DNA from: Pseudotabrizicola alkalilacus
GTDB lineage: Bacteria > Pseudomonadota > Alphaproteobacteria > Rhodobacterales > Rhodobacteraceae
DNA length: 64,000 nt
NCBI RefSeq assembly: GCF_003443995.1
Contig: NZ_QWEY01000008.1
Span: 62,001 to 126,000, forward strand
Reading direction: 5' to 3'
The position numbers were made by a program, and so were the translations under genes. Within the stretch, counting starts at the first letter, position 1; the number at the start of each line of letters is the position of its first letter. Below, one piece after another: positions 1-7,871 of the stretch. Under the pieces are notes generated by a model. The model made no database searches. It was not told the DNA's origin and was given only the letters and a program-made list of their open reading frames with translations.

Positions 1-618
1 ATCCCCGCCAGAGACACCGTCGTGCTGGAGCCGGGCGGCTATCACATCATGCTGATGGGGCTGACCCAGCCGCTGAACGTCGGGGACATGCTGCCCGCAA
101 CCCTGATCTTTGAACAGGGCGGGCGGGTCGAGATCGAGTTCATGGTCGATCCTGCCGATGGATCGGTGGACCATTCCAAGATGGACCATTCGGCGATGGG
201 CCATGACGCGACGAACGCGCATGCCGCCCATGGCGCGGGCCATACGGCTCCGGTTCAGACGGGGGATGCGATGGTGGACATCGAGGCCCTGCTGAAAGCG
301 CAGTTCGACACGCCGGAAACCCCGTTGACCGTGGCCCCGATTTCAGTTCACGGCCCTGTCGCCATAGCGGGTTGGGCGCAAGACGGACGCGGCGGGCGGG
401 CCTTCCTGCGTCAGGATGACAAGGGTTGGTTCATCGAACTGTGCTCGGGCGCAAGCCTGATGCTGCCTGCCACGCTGCAATCGCTGGGGCTGTCGGCGGC
501 AGAGGCCGAGGCTTTGCTGACGGGGGCCAAGGCTGCCGAAGCAGCCCTTGCCCCGGACACCATCGCCCTGCTCGACAGCTTTGACGGCACGCTGATCGTC
601 GGGCGCGACGGTCACTAA
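1..618 (+). CDS. Periplasmic copper chaperone (PCuAC) fused to a copper-uptake-associated domain, 5' end cut off
   Basis: The reading frame is open from base 1, so the true start lies before the window; 205 residues are visible. Visible residues 9-21 carry the end of a PCuAC domain, with the H-x-M copper-ligand motif (YHIM, H15 and M17). PCuAC proteins hold Cu(I) in the periplasm and pass it to cytochrome oxidase or uptake systems. A His/Met-rich linker (about residues 57-90, with DHSKMDHSAMGHD and several AHG units) is probably a second copper-binding stretch. The last 110 residues resemble the small 'copper uptake system-associated' proteins that often lie next to PCuAC genes; here they look fused. 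The gene ends one base before the remains of an ABC binding-protein gene. The PCuAC call is fairly firm; the C-terminal family name is from memory of the family. Confidence 0.75.
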   Translation: MPARDTVVLEPGGYHIMLMGLTQPLNVGDMLPATLIFEQGGRVEIEFMVDPADGSVDHSKMDHSAMGHDATNAHAAHGAGHTAPVQTGDAMVDIEALLKAQFDTPETPLTVAPISVHGPVAIAGWAQDGRGGRAFLRQDDKGWFIELCSGASLMLPATLQSLGLSAAEAEALLTGAKAAEAALAPDTIALLDSFDGTLIVGRDGH

Positions 619-657
619 TTGATCCCTAAGTCAAACCTTCAACCAAGGGAGACCTCA

Positions 658-1662
658 ATAAACCCGATCTTGAAACTCATTGATCTTGCCACCCTTGCCC
701 TGACCACCGCCTTGCCCGCATGGGCCGAAATCACCCTGACCGACCTCAAGGGCCGGACGGTCACTTTGGCCGATACCCCTGACCGGGTCTTGCTTGGCTT
801 TTACTACGAAGACTTCATTGCCATCACTGGCCCGGGCGGCATTGACAAGGTCGTTGCCATCTCGCGCGCGCCTTGGGCGGAATGGCGCCCGATGCAGTGG
901 GATGCCTACAAGGCCGTCTATCCGCAGATCGACACCCTTCCTGATGTCGGCGATACCGAAACCAGCACCTTCAGCGTCGAAGCCGCCATCGCTGCCAAAC
1001 CCGATGTCGCCCTGCTGGCGGGCTGGCAGTTTGATGCGCTTGGCGAAGGTGTGGCGCAACTGGAAGCCGCCGGCATTCCGATTGTCGTTGTGGACTACAA
1101 CGCCCAGACTCTGGAGGCCCATCTGGCCTAAACCCGCGTGATTGGCACCTTGATGGGCGCGCAAGATCGGGCTGAGGCACTGGCCGGACTTTACGAAGGC
1201 AAGATCAACGACACCATTGCACGCGTGGCCGCCGCTGGTGACACACCGAAGAAAGTCTACGTCGAACTGGCCAAGAAAGGCCCGGCCGAGGTTGGTAACA
1301 GCTATGGCAACGGCATGTGGGCCGGGGTAATTGAACTGGTCGGCGGGGCGAACATCGCCAAGGGTCAGGTCGAAAACTGGGGTCCGCTGGCGCCAGAATA
1401 CGTTCTGGCAGAACAACCCGAAGTGATCCTGCTGGCCGGTTCCGAATGGCTGGGTGCGCCCGAAGCCGTGCTGGTAGGCATTGGCGCAGATCCGGCGGCG
1501 GCACAGGAAAAAATGGCCGCCTATCTGACCCGCGCCGGTTGGGCCGATCTTCCGGCCGCTAAGTCGGGCGATGTGCATGCGATCTACCACGGCGGCTCGC
1601 GGTCGCTGTCGGATTTCGTCTTTGCCCGCTACCTCGGCAACCCGGAGTCTCGCTCACGCTAG
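658..1662 (+). pseudogene. Broken ABC transporter substrate-binding protein (iron-siderophore/cobalamin class)
   Basis: The encoded sequence is a periplasmic binding protein of the siderophore/B12/metal class: hydrophobic leader ending in a cleavage-like PAWAEI, then TLTDLKGRTVTLADTPDRV, and lobe-2 motifs such as GNSYGNGMWAGVIELVGG. Three lesions are visible. The expected start, just after the ribosome site AGGGAG (about 646-651), reads ATA at 658-660 instead of ATG. An in-frame TAA interrupts LEAHLA...TRVIG at 1129-1131. The end at 1662 is early: family members continue about 50-60 residues past the FARYL block, and the last residues (GNPESRSR) do not look native. A TTG at 619 could give an off-frame-context start but has no ribosome site. 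It probably once served copper or metal uptake with the upstream gene. Confidence 0.8.
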
Positions 1663-1781
1663 ATAAAAGTTGGGGGCAACGTCAAAAAGGCAGACCCATA
1701 AAGGTGGGTTCTTGAAGTTCCGAAAGCGTTTGTTTGCAAGGCTTTGAGGGCATAGAGCCACATTCGCACAGCCGTATTCAG

Positions 1782-2474
1782 CTAAAGTGCAGCATGGTCA
1801 CTTTCCGAATAGGTCCAGTCATCGTGCCGGGCATCCGTTTTATGAGACACGCCAATGCGCCGGTAATTCGCACGTGAGCTGAGCAGATGTGCACGCATTG
1901 CCGCCTCGACCCATTCCTTGTCTTGCGCTGCAAATGCAGACACCACGTCTTCATGCTGTCTGTTGCTACGAACAAGCTCGGCCTGAGTCCAATTGTTGAA
2001 CGTGGGGCTGACAACCGGCTTTCGCGCGACCATGTTCACCAGATCGGTGAAAATCGCATTGCCCCCCTGACGCCAGATCACACGATGGAACTGGGCATTC
2101 AGATCGCGGTAGGCCCGACGATCTGGGTTTGACTGCAAAATCGCATGATCCATGCGGTCATGAAGGTCTCGCAGAACATCCTGAAAGTCCTGATCTGCCA
2201 ATGCCACCGCCATCCCGGCGGCGATCGGCTCCAGCGCGGCGCGGGCGGTAAAGATGTGGATCACCTCGTTCGGGTCAAGGTCGACCACAACAGCACGGCG
2301 GTACGCTTCCCGCCGGATCACACCTTCGGCCTGAAGCCGGCGCATGGCTTCCCGGACAGGAGTGCGGCTTACACCAAGACGGGTGGCCAGCTCGCTTTCG
2401 GGAATGCTGTCTCCACCAATATACGCTCCTTCTGCGATAAGCGCGCGGATCTTGGCATAAATGTCTTCGGCCAT
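1782..2474 (-). CDS. GntR-family transcriptional regulator, FCD subfamily
   Basis: A 230-residue DNA-binding repressor. The winged helix-turn-helix occupies about residues 5-68 (ESELATRLGVSRTPVREAMRRL is the recognition region) and an all-helical FCD effector domain follows (about 75-215), with metal/ligand-type residues D and H in the DLNAQFHRVIW and NRQHEDVVSAF segments. The start at 2474 is chosen because AGGGA lies about 8 bases upstream and the protein then begins like other FCD proteins; a longer open frame upstream is not needed. It is the last gene of the leftward transporter operon, 25 bases after the hydrolase gene. The likely targets are the divergent promoters at 9492-9746, where a GTATAC-centred site is present. 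Confidence 0.88.
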   Translation of the reverse strand: MAEDIYAKIRALIAEGAYIGGDSIPESELATRLGVSRTPVREAMRRLQAEGVIRREAYRRAVVVDLDPNEVIHIFTARAALEPIAAGMAVALADQDFQDVLRDLHDRMDHAILQSNPDRRAYRDLNAQFHRVIWRQGGNAIFTDLVNMVARKPVVSPTFNNWTQAELVRSNRQHEDVVSAFAAQDKEWVEAAMRAHLLSSRANYRRIGVSHKTDARHDDWTYSESDHAAL

Positions 2475-2499
2475 TTCATTTCCCTGTTCCCTGCGGGCA

Positions 2500-3666
2500 C
2501 TATCCGAAATCCCGGACAACAAGCCAATCGGAAACCAGTTCCGTTGCTGCGGCCAGTTCCTGTGGCTGGTTGACGAAATAGTGGTTCGCACCCTGAACAA
2601 GTTGCATGGTCTTGTCCTGCGATGACACCGCGCCAAATATGCGCGCCGTATGAGGCTGTGGCACAGCGTCATCCGCGCCGCATTCAACAGCCAGAAACGG
2701 CACCGTGATGTCTCGCCCGGTCCGCAGCGAGTCTGCGCGGGTGTGGGCGGGTGACCACTGCGACAGCCAACTGCGCAGGGTGGAAATCCGGCCCAGACCG
2801 ACAGGACCACTGTTCACGACTTCCGGATTCCCAAGGTAGGTCCAGCCCGGTCGGCGGCCATTTGGGTCTATGCTCGGGTCCAGAAATCGCGGATCGGCCA
2901 TTGTCCGGTGGGTCACAAAGACACGCTCTGTCTCAAGCCCACCGGATTGACGCAAGCGCTCCAGCACCTCCAGCACCCGCGCGGTGATGCGCCCCATCCG
3001 GGCCTGCTGAGCCGCGCGATACTCCGCAAGAAACGCGGTCGTAAACGTTCCCCCCTTCGTGTCATTGCCCGGCGCATACAGATCCAATGCCGGATCGCGG
3101 TCATCGGGATCGTGCTCGTTGCGGACAGACGGATCAAGCCATTCGCTCAACAAAAGCGCCCGAGAGCTGTGCGCTGCAAGGCTGAGAACCGCATCAGCCG
3201 GGATCAACCCCGCCCCCGCAATATCAACCGGATCCCCGGCAGGAGTGTGCGTGATCGAAGGTCTTTCGGCCTGTGACTGATACAACATGGCAAGAGAGCC
3301 GCCACCGCTCCAGCCGCACAGAACCACCTTTTGATAGCCCCAGTCTTCGCGCGCCGCCCTGATCCACGCGCCCAGATCCAGAACCACATTTTCCATGATC
3401 AGACTGGTATCATTGCGCTGATACCGGCTGCCCGCGCACAAGACATGATACCCGGAGCGGGCCAGAGCCTGCGGCAAAGGCAAAAGCTGCAGGGTGGATG
3501 ACGGATGCATGAAGACGAGCAAGGTGCGGGATACCCGGTCATCGGGCCGGATCAGCACGCCCTCGACATGGGTCAGCCCCTGTGAGCCGTTGAAGCCATA
3601 GGTTTCGGTAAAAGCACGGTCTGCGGCAAAGGCAATATGCTTCCAGTCAAAGATCAGCTCTACCAT
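2500..3666 (-). CDS. Alpha/beta hydrolase
   Basis: A 388-residue alpha/beta-hydrolase-fold enzyme. The nucleophile elbow is GWSGGG (Ser about 120), an oxyanion-side HPSS motif is near residue 54, and the catalytic His is probably in GANHYF near 362, with the acid in the CGADDAVP segment before it. There is no signal peptide, so it is cytoplasmic. It overlaps the upstream ATPase gene by 7 bases and precedes the GntR regulator, so it belongs to the transporter operon. It may hydrolyse an ester, amide or thioester of the imported compound before it reaches the FAH-type enzymes encoded divergently. The substrate cannot be read from the sequence. Confidence 0.8.
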   Translation of the reverse strand: MVELIFDWKHIAFAADRAFTETYGFNGSQGLTHVEGVLIRPDDRVSRTLLVFMHPSSTLQLLPLPQALARSGYHVLCAGSRYQRNDTSLIMENVVLDLGAWIRAAREDWGYQKVVLCGWSGGGSLAMLYQSQAERPSITHTPAGDPVDIAGAGLIPADAVLSLAAHSSRALLLSEWLDPSVRNEHDPDDRDPALDLYAPGNDTKGGTFTTAFLAEYRAAQQARMGRITARVLEVLERLRQSGGLETERVFVTHRTMADPRFLDPSIDPNGRRPGWTYLGNPEVVNSGPVGLGRISTLRSWLSQWSPAHTRADSLRTGRDITVPFLAVECGADDAVPQPHTARIFGAVSSQDKTMQLVQGANHYFVNQPQELAAATELVSDWLVVRDFG

Positions 3667-4778
3667 CTGCCGCCCTCAACCGCCTCAGCCAGAGTGCCTG
3701 CTTCTGCGACTTCTGTGATGTGTCCGGCCTTTGGTGCGAGCAGACTGGGGTGTGCGCGCGAGGCACGGTCATCGTAAATATGGCAGCGCACCCTTTGGCC
3801 GTCTGTCTGGTCTGAAAGCGCGGGTTCGATCGCTTCACACAGCGCCGTGGCGAATGGACAGCGCGATGAAAACCTGCACCCCGGCGGCACAGCCATCGGC
3901 GACGGCACATCGCCGCGCAGTTCGATGCGGTCGGGGGAGTCACCCGGCGTCATGCGCGGAATCGCATCCATCAGGCGCTGGGTGTAGGGGTGCAAAGGGC
4001 GGGTCAGGATATCTTCGGCCCTGCCCTCTTCAACGATGCGGCCAAGATACATCACCGCGACGTGGTTGCAGATATAGCCCACGGTCGCGATGTCATGCGA
4101 GATATACAGCACCGCGAGGCCCAGATCGCGCGACAATTCGTCAAGCAATTCCAGCACACTGGCCTGAATCGACACATCCAGCATCGACACCGGCTCATCC
4201 GCCACGATGAACTTTGGCTCCAGAACCAGAGCGCGGGCGATGGCCACCCTTTGCCGTTGGCCGCCAGACAGATCGGACGGATAGCGGTCAATGTTTTCAC
4301 CCGCAGGAATGCGCACAAGTTCCAGCGCACGGATCACCTTTTCGCGCCGCTCGGCCGCGTTTCCGATGCCATGAATGATAAGAGGCTCTTCAATCACCTG
4401 TCCGATGGTCAGACGCGGGTTGAGCGAGGAATAAGGATCCTGAAAGATGATCTGCGCCGAATGGCGATAGGCTTTCAGGCGACGGCCCTCGGCTTTGGTG
4501 ATGTCTTCATCGCGATACAGGATCTGGCCCGCGGTCGGCTGGTACATCCGCACCAGCGTCATGCCCAAGGTCGATTTTCCGCACCCGGACTCGCCGACCA
4601 GACCCACGATCTCACGCTCGCGGATGCGCAGATCAACGCCGTCAAGCGCACGGGCGCTTGGCGGTTTCACCCCGGCAAGGGCACTGAAAATGCCGGTGCG
4701 GCCCTGAAATTGAGTCTTCAGATCGCGCGCCTCGATCACGGCAGGGGCGTCGGGGTGGATGGATTGACGGCCCGTCAT
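3660..4778 (-). CDS. Peptide-type ABC importer, ATP-binding subunit (OppF/DppF type)
   Basis: A 372-residue ATPase of the oligopeptide/nickel importer class. The Walker A motif is GESGCGKST (about 63-71), the signature is LSGGQRQRVAIARAL, and Walker B ends in VADEPVSMLD, followed by the H-loop SHD. The C-terminal oligopeptide-ABC domain is present with its PGCRFSSRCPFA cysteines. The start at 4778 overlaps the stop of the upstream ATPase gene by four bases (ATGA), which fits translational coupling and argues against the longer frame upstream. It pairs with the next ATPase to energise the DppBC-like permeases of this operon. The imported substrate is unknown; the context suggests a small organic compound, not necessarily a peptide. 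Confidence 0.92.
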   Translation of the reverse strand: MTGRQSIHPDAPAVIEARDLKTQFQGRTGIFSALAGVKPPSARALDGVDLRIREREIVGLVGESGCGKSTLGMTLVRMYQPTAGQILYRDEDITKAEGRRLKAYRHSAQIIFQDPYSSLNPRLTIGQVIEEPLIIHGIGNAAERREKVIRALELVRIPAGENIDRYPSDLSGGQRQRVAIARALVLEPKFIVADEPVSMLDVSIQASVLELLDELSRDLGLAVLYISHDIATVGYICNHVAVMYLGRIVEEGRAEDILTRPLHPYTQRLMDAIPRMTPGDSPDRIELRGDVPSPMAVPPGCRFSSRCPFATALCEAIEPALSDQTDGQRVRCHIYDDRASRAHPSLLAPKAGHITEVAEAGTLAEAVEGGRW

Positions 4779-5896
4779 GCGGCACCTCTCATGTTGCGCC
4801 ATGTGTCCGGACGTGCGGCGGCCAGGCGGAATTCGGCGGCCCGGTCTGTATGGTGGCAGGCCGCGCGTTGCACGCCGACCTGAACCACAGGCGGCGTCAC
4901 GCTGTGGCACACCTCGGTGGCAAAGGGGCAGCGGCTGGCAAAGCGGCATCCCGGTGGGGGCAGCAACAGGTTCGGCACCACGCCGGGAATCGAGATCAAC
5001 GGCTGACGCGGTTCCCCCCGTATCGGCAGCCGGGGGAAGGCGTTTTTTAGCCCCATCGTGTAAGGGTGCAGCGGGCGTTCCAGCACATCAGCCGTCGGGC
5101 CGCTTTCGGCAACCTTTCCTGCATACATCACCACGATGTTTTCGCAGGTTTCCGCCACCACTGCGATGTCATGCGTCACCAGAATCATCGAGCAACGCAT
5201 ATGGGCATGAATGCCCCGGATGCGTGTCATGATCTGCGACTGCATGATCGGGTCGAGCGCGGTTGTCGGCTCATCCGCCAAAAGCAACCCGGCGTTCAGG
5301 GCCAGGGCCATGGCGATCACAGCGCGCTGCCGCATCCCACCAGAGAACATGTGCGGAAATTCGTAAAGCCGCCCGGCCGGCAAACCAACCAGCGCAAACA
5401 TCTGCTCCGCCCGTGCCCAGGCCGTCGCCTTGCTGACCGGCTCATGCGCCAGAATGGCCTCGGATATCTGGTCCCCGATGCAATAGACCGGATCAAGCGA
5501 GTTCATGGCGCTTTGCGTGATCAGCGAAATGCGCTTCCAGCGAAAGTCGCGCAGGGCGTTTTCATCGAGCCCCAGAATGTTGCGCCCGTCAAGCAAGGCA
5601 CGCCCCGAAACCTCCGTTGACTCGGGCTGAAGCCCCATCAGCGTTTTGACGACCGTGCTCTTGCCGCAGCCGCTTTCACCGACCAGACCCAGATTGGTGC
5701 CGGCCGGTACCTCAAAGCTGATGTCTTCGACCGCGTGAAACCGGCCGCGCAATGTGGAATAGCCAATTGAAAGACTTTCGACCTGCAGGTGCGCGGCCGG
5801 TTTGCGCGAGAGGCGGTCGGTCAGGCGTTCCAACTCTGCAAGCGTTGCGGGGCTGGCCGGGCGATGGCCAGAGCGGGGCGGTGCGACGGCAACCAT
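4775..5896 (-). CDS. Peptide-type ABC importer, ATP-binding subunit (OppD/DppD type)
   Basis: A 373-residue ATPase partner of the OppF-type subunit. The Walker A motif is GESGCGKST (about 73-81), the signature is the OppD-type FSGGMRQRAVIAMAL, and Walker B is LLLADEPTTALD, followed by THD. The C-terminal oligopeptide-ABC domain carries PGCRFASRCPFA. An N-terminal extension of about 35 residues (rich in R, P and A) before the first beta-strand is slightly longer than usual; a GTG or internal start is possible but no better ribosome site is evident. It shares a one-base overlap with the permease gene upstream (5896) and a four-base overlap with the OppF gene downstream. Confidence 0.92.
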   Translation of the reverse strand: MVAVAPPRSGHRPASPATLAELERLTDRLSRKPAAHLQVESLSIGYSTLRGRFHAVEDISFEVPAGTNLGLVGESGCGKSTVVKTLMGLQPESTEVSGRALLDGRNILGLDENALRDFRWKRISLITQSAMNSLDPVYCIGDQISEAILAHEPVSKATAWARAEQMFALVGLPAGRLYEFPHMFSGGMRQRAVIAMALALNAGLLLADEPTTALDPIMQSQIMTRIRGIHAHMRCSMILVTHDIAVVAETCENIVVMYAGKVAESGPTADVLERPLHPYTMGLKNAFPRLPIRGEPRQPLISIPGVVPNLLLPPPGCRFASRCPFATEVCHSVTPPVVQVGVQRAACHHTDRAAEFRLAAARPDTWRNMRGAA

Positions 5897-6807
5897 CAGC
5901 GCCTCCTCAGTCGGGGGTTGGTCTGTTCTTCATAGGCGCGGCCAATCAGGTAAAGGGCGGAAACCAGCATCACCAGCGCAACCGAAGGCGGCACAACCCA
6001 CCACCATGCCGTGCGCAGGTTGCCACTGGAAAAGGCGGTGTTGAGCATCTGCCCCCAGCTGATCACCGTGGGATCGCCCAAGCCCAGAAACGACAGGCTG
6101 GCTTCGGTCAGAACCGCAAAGGCAACCGACATCGTGACCCAAAGAAACACCACGCGGATGATATTGGGCAGAATGTGGCGCATGATGATGTGAAAATGCG
6201 ACGCCCCCGCTGCGCGCGCCCATTTGACATAGACCCGCTCGCGCTCTGTCAGCACGGCAGATCGGATGATCCGCGCGCCATTGCGCCAGAAAAGAACCGT
6301 GATCACCAGAATGATGTTTTCGATACTCGGTCCCAGCAAAGCCACCGCGACGATGGAAAACGGCAGTGTCGGGATCGACAGGGCCACATCGGTAATCCGC
6401 ATCAGGACATCATCCACCCAGCCCCCGAAATAGCCCGAGAGCACACCGAACAGGGTAGAGATGAAACCCACCGCAATCGCCGCAACCAGACCGACCAACA
6501 AGGCCACGCGGAACCCGTGCAGGAACTGGCTGAGCACATCATTGCCGAAAGCCGTGGTGCCAAGAAGATGCTCACCAGACGGAGGGCGCAAACGTGCAAG
6601 TCGGCCCGTCTCGGTCATCATCGCCTTGAAGGGATCAAAGGGGGCAAGATAGGGCGCCGTCAGGGCAATCACGACAAAGATCAGCAAAATGGCCACACCG
6701 ACCACGGCAAAGCTGTCTTGCATCACCTGCCGCCACGACTCCCATGCGGCAGACCATGCGCTGCGTCCCCGGATCGCGGCGGGTGCGTTGGTTTGGGCCT
6801 GTTTCAT
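5896..6807 (-). CDS. Peptide-type ABC importer, inner-membrane permease (DppC type)
   Basis: A 303-residue integral membrane protein. It has a soluble N-terminus of about 30 residues, a first membrane helix (FAVVGVAILLIFVVIALTA), a periplasmic loop with HLLGTTAFGNDVLSQ typical of DppC/OppC, and then about five more helices. The cytoplasmic EAA loop (about 190-215, WARAAGASHFHIIMRHILPN) docks on the ATPase. The start at 6807 overlaps the stop of the DppB-type gene by four bases, which fixes it against the longer upstream frame. Confidence 0.92.
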   Translation of the reverse strand: MKQAQTNAPAAIRGRSAWSAAWESWRQVMQDSFAVVGVAILLIFVVIALTAPYLAPFDPFKAMMTETGRLARLRPPSGEHLLGTTAFGNDVLSQFLHGFRVALLVGLVAAIAVGFISTLFGVLSGYFGGWVDDVLMRITDVALSIPTLPFSIVAVALLGPSIENIILVITVLFWRNGARIIRSAVLTERERVYVKWARAAGASHFHIIMRHILPNIIRVVFLWVTMSVAFAVLTEASLSFLGLGDPTVISWGQMLNTAFSSGNLRTAWWWVVPPSVALVMLVSALYLIGRAYEEQTNPRLRRR

Positions 6808-7769
6808 TTGTAAACCACCCGTGGGTCGAGTTTTCCATAGACAAGATCGGCCGCAAGGTTCGCGATGACGATCATCACGGCCAGCAGAAAGAACGCGGCC
6901 TGCGCCACCGGATAATCCTGACGGGTGACCGCCAGCACCAGTTCCCGTCCGACGCCGGGCCAAGAGAACACGATCTCGATCACCACGATGCCCGCAATGG
7001 TCTCGGCAAGTGCCGGAAACAGCCAGGTGATCAGCGGCAGCATGGAATTGCGTGCGGCGTGCCAGGCCACCCGCCGCTGCGGCACGCCCTTGGCGCGGAC
7101 CAGTTCGATGTAATCCTCGGTTCGGTTTTCAACCACACCCGAGCGCATCAGCAGCAGGTTTTCCGGCATGAAGTAGATGATGACCGCAATAAGCGGCAGT
7201 GCCAGATGGTGCAGGAAATCAAGTGTCATATAGCGGGCAAAGCCGGTGGTTTCGCCCGGATCACCCATGCCGAACCCTGGAAACCACCCCAGCGTGCTGG
7301 AAAAGATGGTCAGCAAGGCGATACCGATCACAAAATTGGGCACCCCGCGGATGATGGTGGCCAGAAAGATGCCGGACCGTTCCAGCTTGCCCCCGCGCTT
7401 TGCCCAACCCACGGCCGTACCGATTGCAGCCCCCAGCGCCGCGCCCAGAAGCAGGCCCGGAACCGCGATCCAGAGCGTGTTGATGATGAGCGGGGTCAGC
7501 ACCTCCCACACCGGTTTTCGATAGAGGAAAGATGACCCGAAGTCGCCGGTCAGGAGGTTCGCCAGATAGGCAACATACTGATCCCAAAGCGATCCGGTCA
7601 GGCCCCATTGCTCCAACAGCGCCTGACGCGCTTCATCGGTCAATCCACGCTCCAGCAGGATCGCGGTCGGGTCTGCAGGCATGACGCGGAACATGAAGAA
7701 CATGATCGTTGTCACAGCCCAGACGACAAGCACGCTTTGTGCCAGACGACGGATGATATATGCGCGCAT
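6804..7769 (-). CDS. Peptide-type ABC importer, inner-membrane permease (DppB type)
   Basis: A 321-residue permease with the DppB/OppB N-terminus MRAYIIRRLAQSVLVVWAVTT, followed by the conserved FRVMPADPT segment and six predicted helices. The EAA loop (YIELVRAKGVPQRRVAWHAARN) is at about 205-225. The start at 7769 begins the canonical first helix; the open frame runs 27 codons further upstream but lacks family similarity there. A hairpin at 7835-7862 separates it from the binding-protein gene, so it probably gets less transcript than that gene. Confidence 0.92.
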   Translation of the reverse strand: MRAYIIRRLAQSVLVVWAVTTIMFFMFRVMPADPTAILLERGLTDEARQALLEQWGLTGSLWDQYVAYLANLLTGDFGSSFLYRKPVWEVLTPLIINTLWIAVPGLLLGAALGAAIGTAVGWAKRGGKLERSGIFLATIIRGVPNFVIGIALLTIFSSTLGWFPGFGMGDPGETTGFARYMTLDFLHHLALPLIAVIIYFMPENLLLMRSGVVENRTEDYIELVRAKGVPQRRVAWHAARNSMLPLITWLFPALAETIAGIVVIEIVFSWPGVGRELVLAVTRQDYPVAQAAFFLLAVMIVIANLAADLVYGKLDPRVVYK

Positions 7770-7834
7770 TGGACTCTCTGTCTGGATGTAGTCTACGGGC
7801 AAACGCGGGATATTTGCGTCTGGCGACGTGGAAA

Positions 7835-7862
7835 GCCCGGCCCCCGTCAACAGGGACCGGGC
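7835..7862 (-). terminator. Stem-loop between binding-protein and permease genes (first Dpp operon)
   Basis: GCCCGG (7835-7840) pairs with CCGGGC (7857-7862), with a further CCC/GGG pairing inside. There is no U-tract, so it is more likely an mRNA-stabilising or attenuating hairpin than a full terminator. Four other importer operons here have a hairpin at the same relative position. Confidence 0.5.
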
Positions 7863-7871
7863 AGCGCAGGA

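Noticed and set aside
1663-1781. Possible insertion-sequence end next to the pseudogene
   Set aside because: No terminal inverted repeats, target duplication or transposase fragment can be seen.
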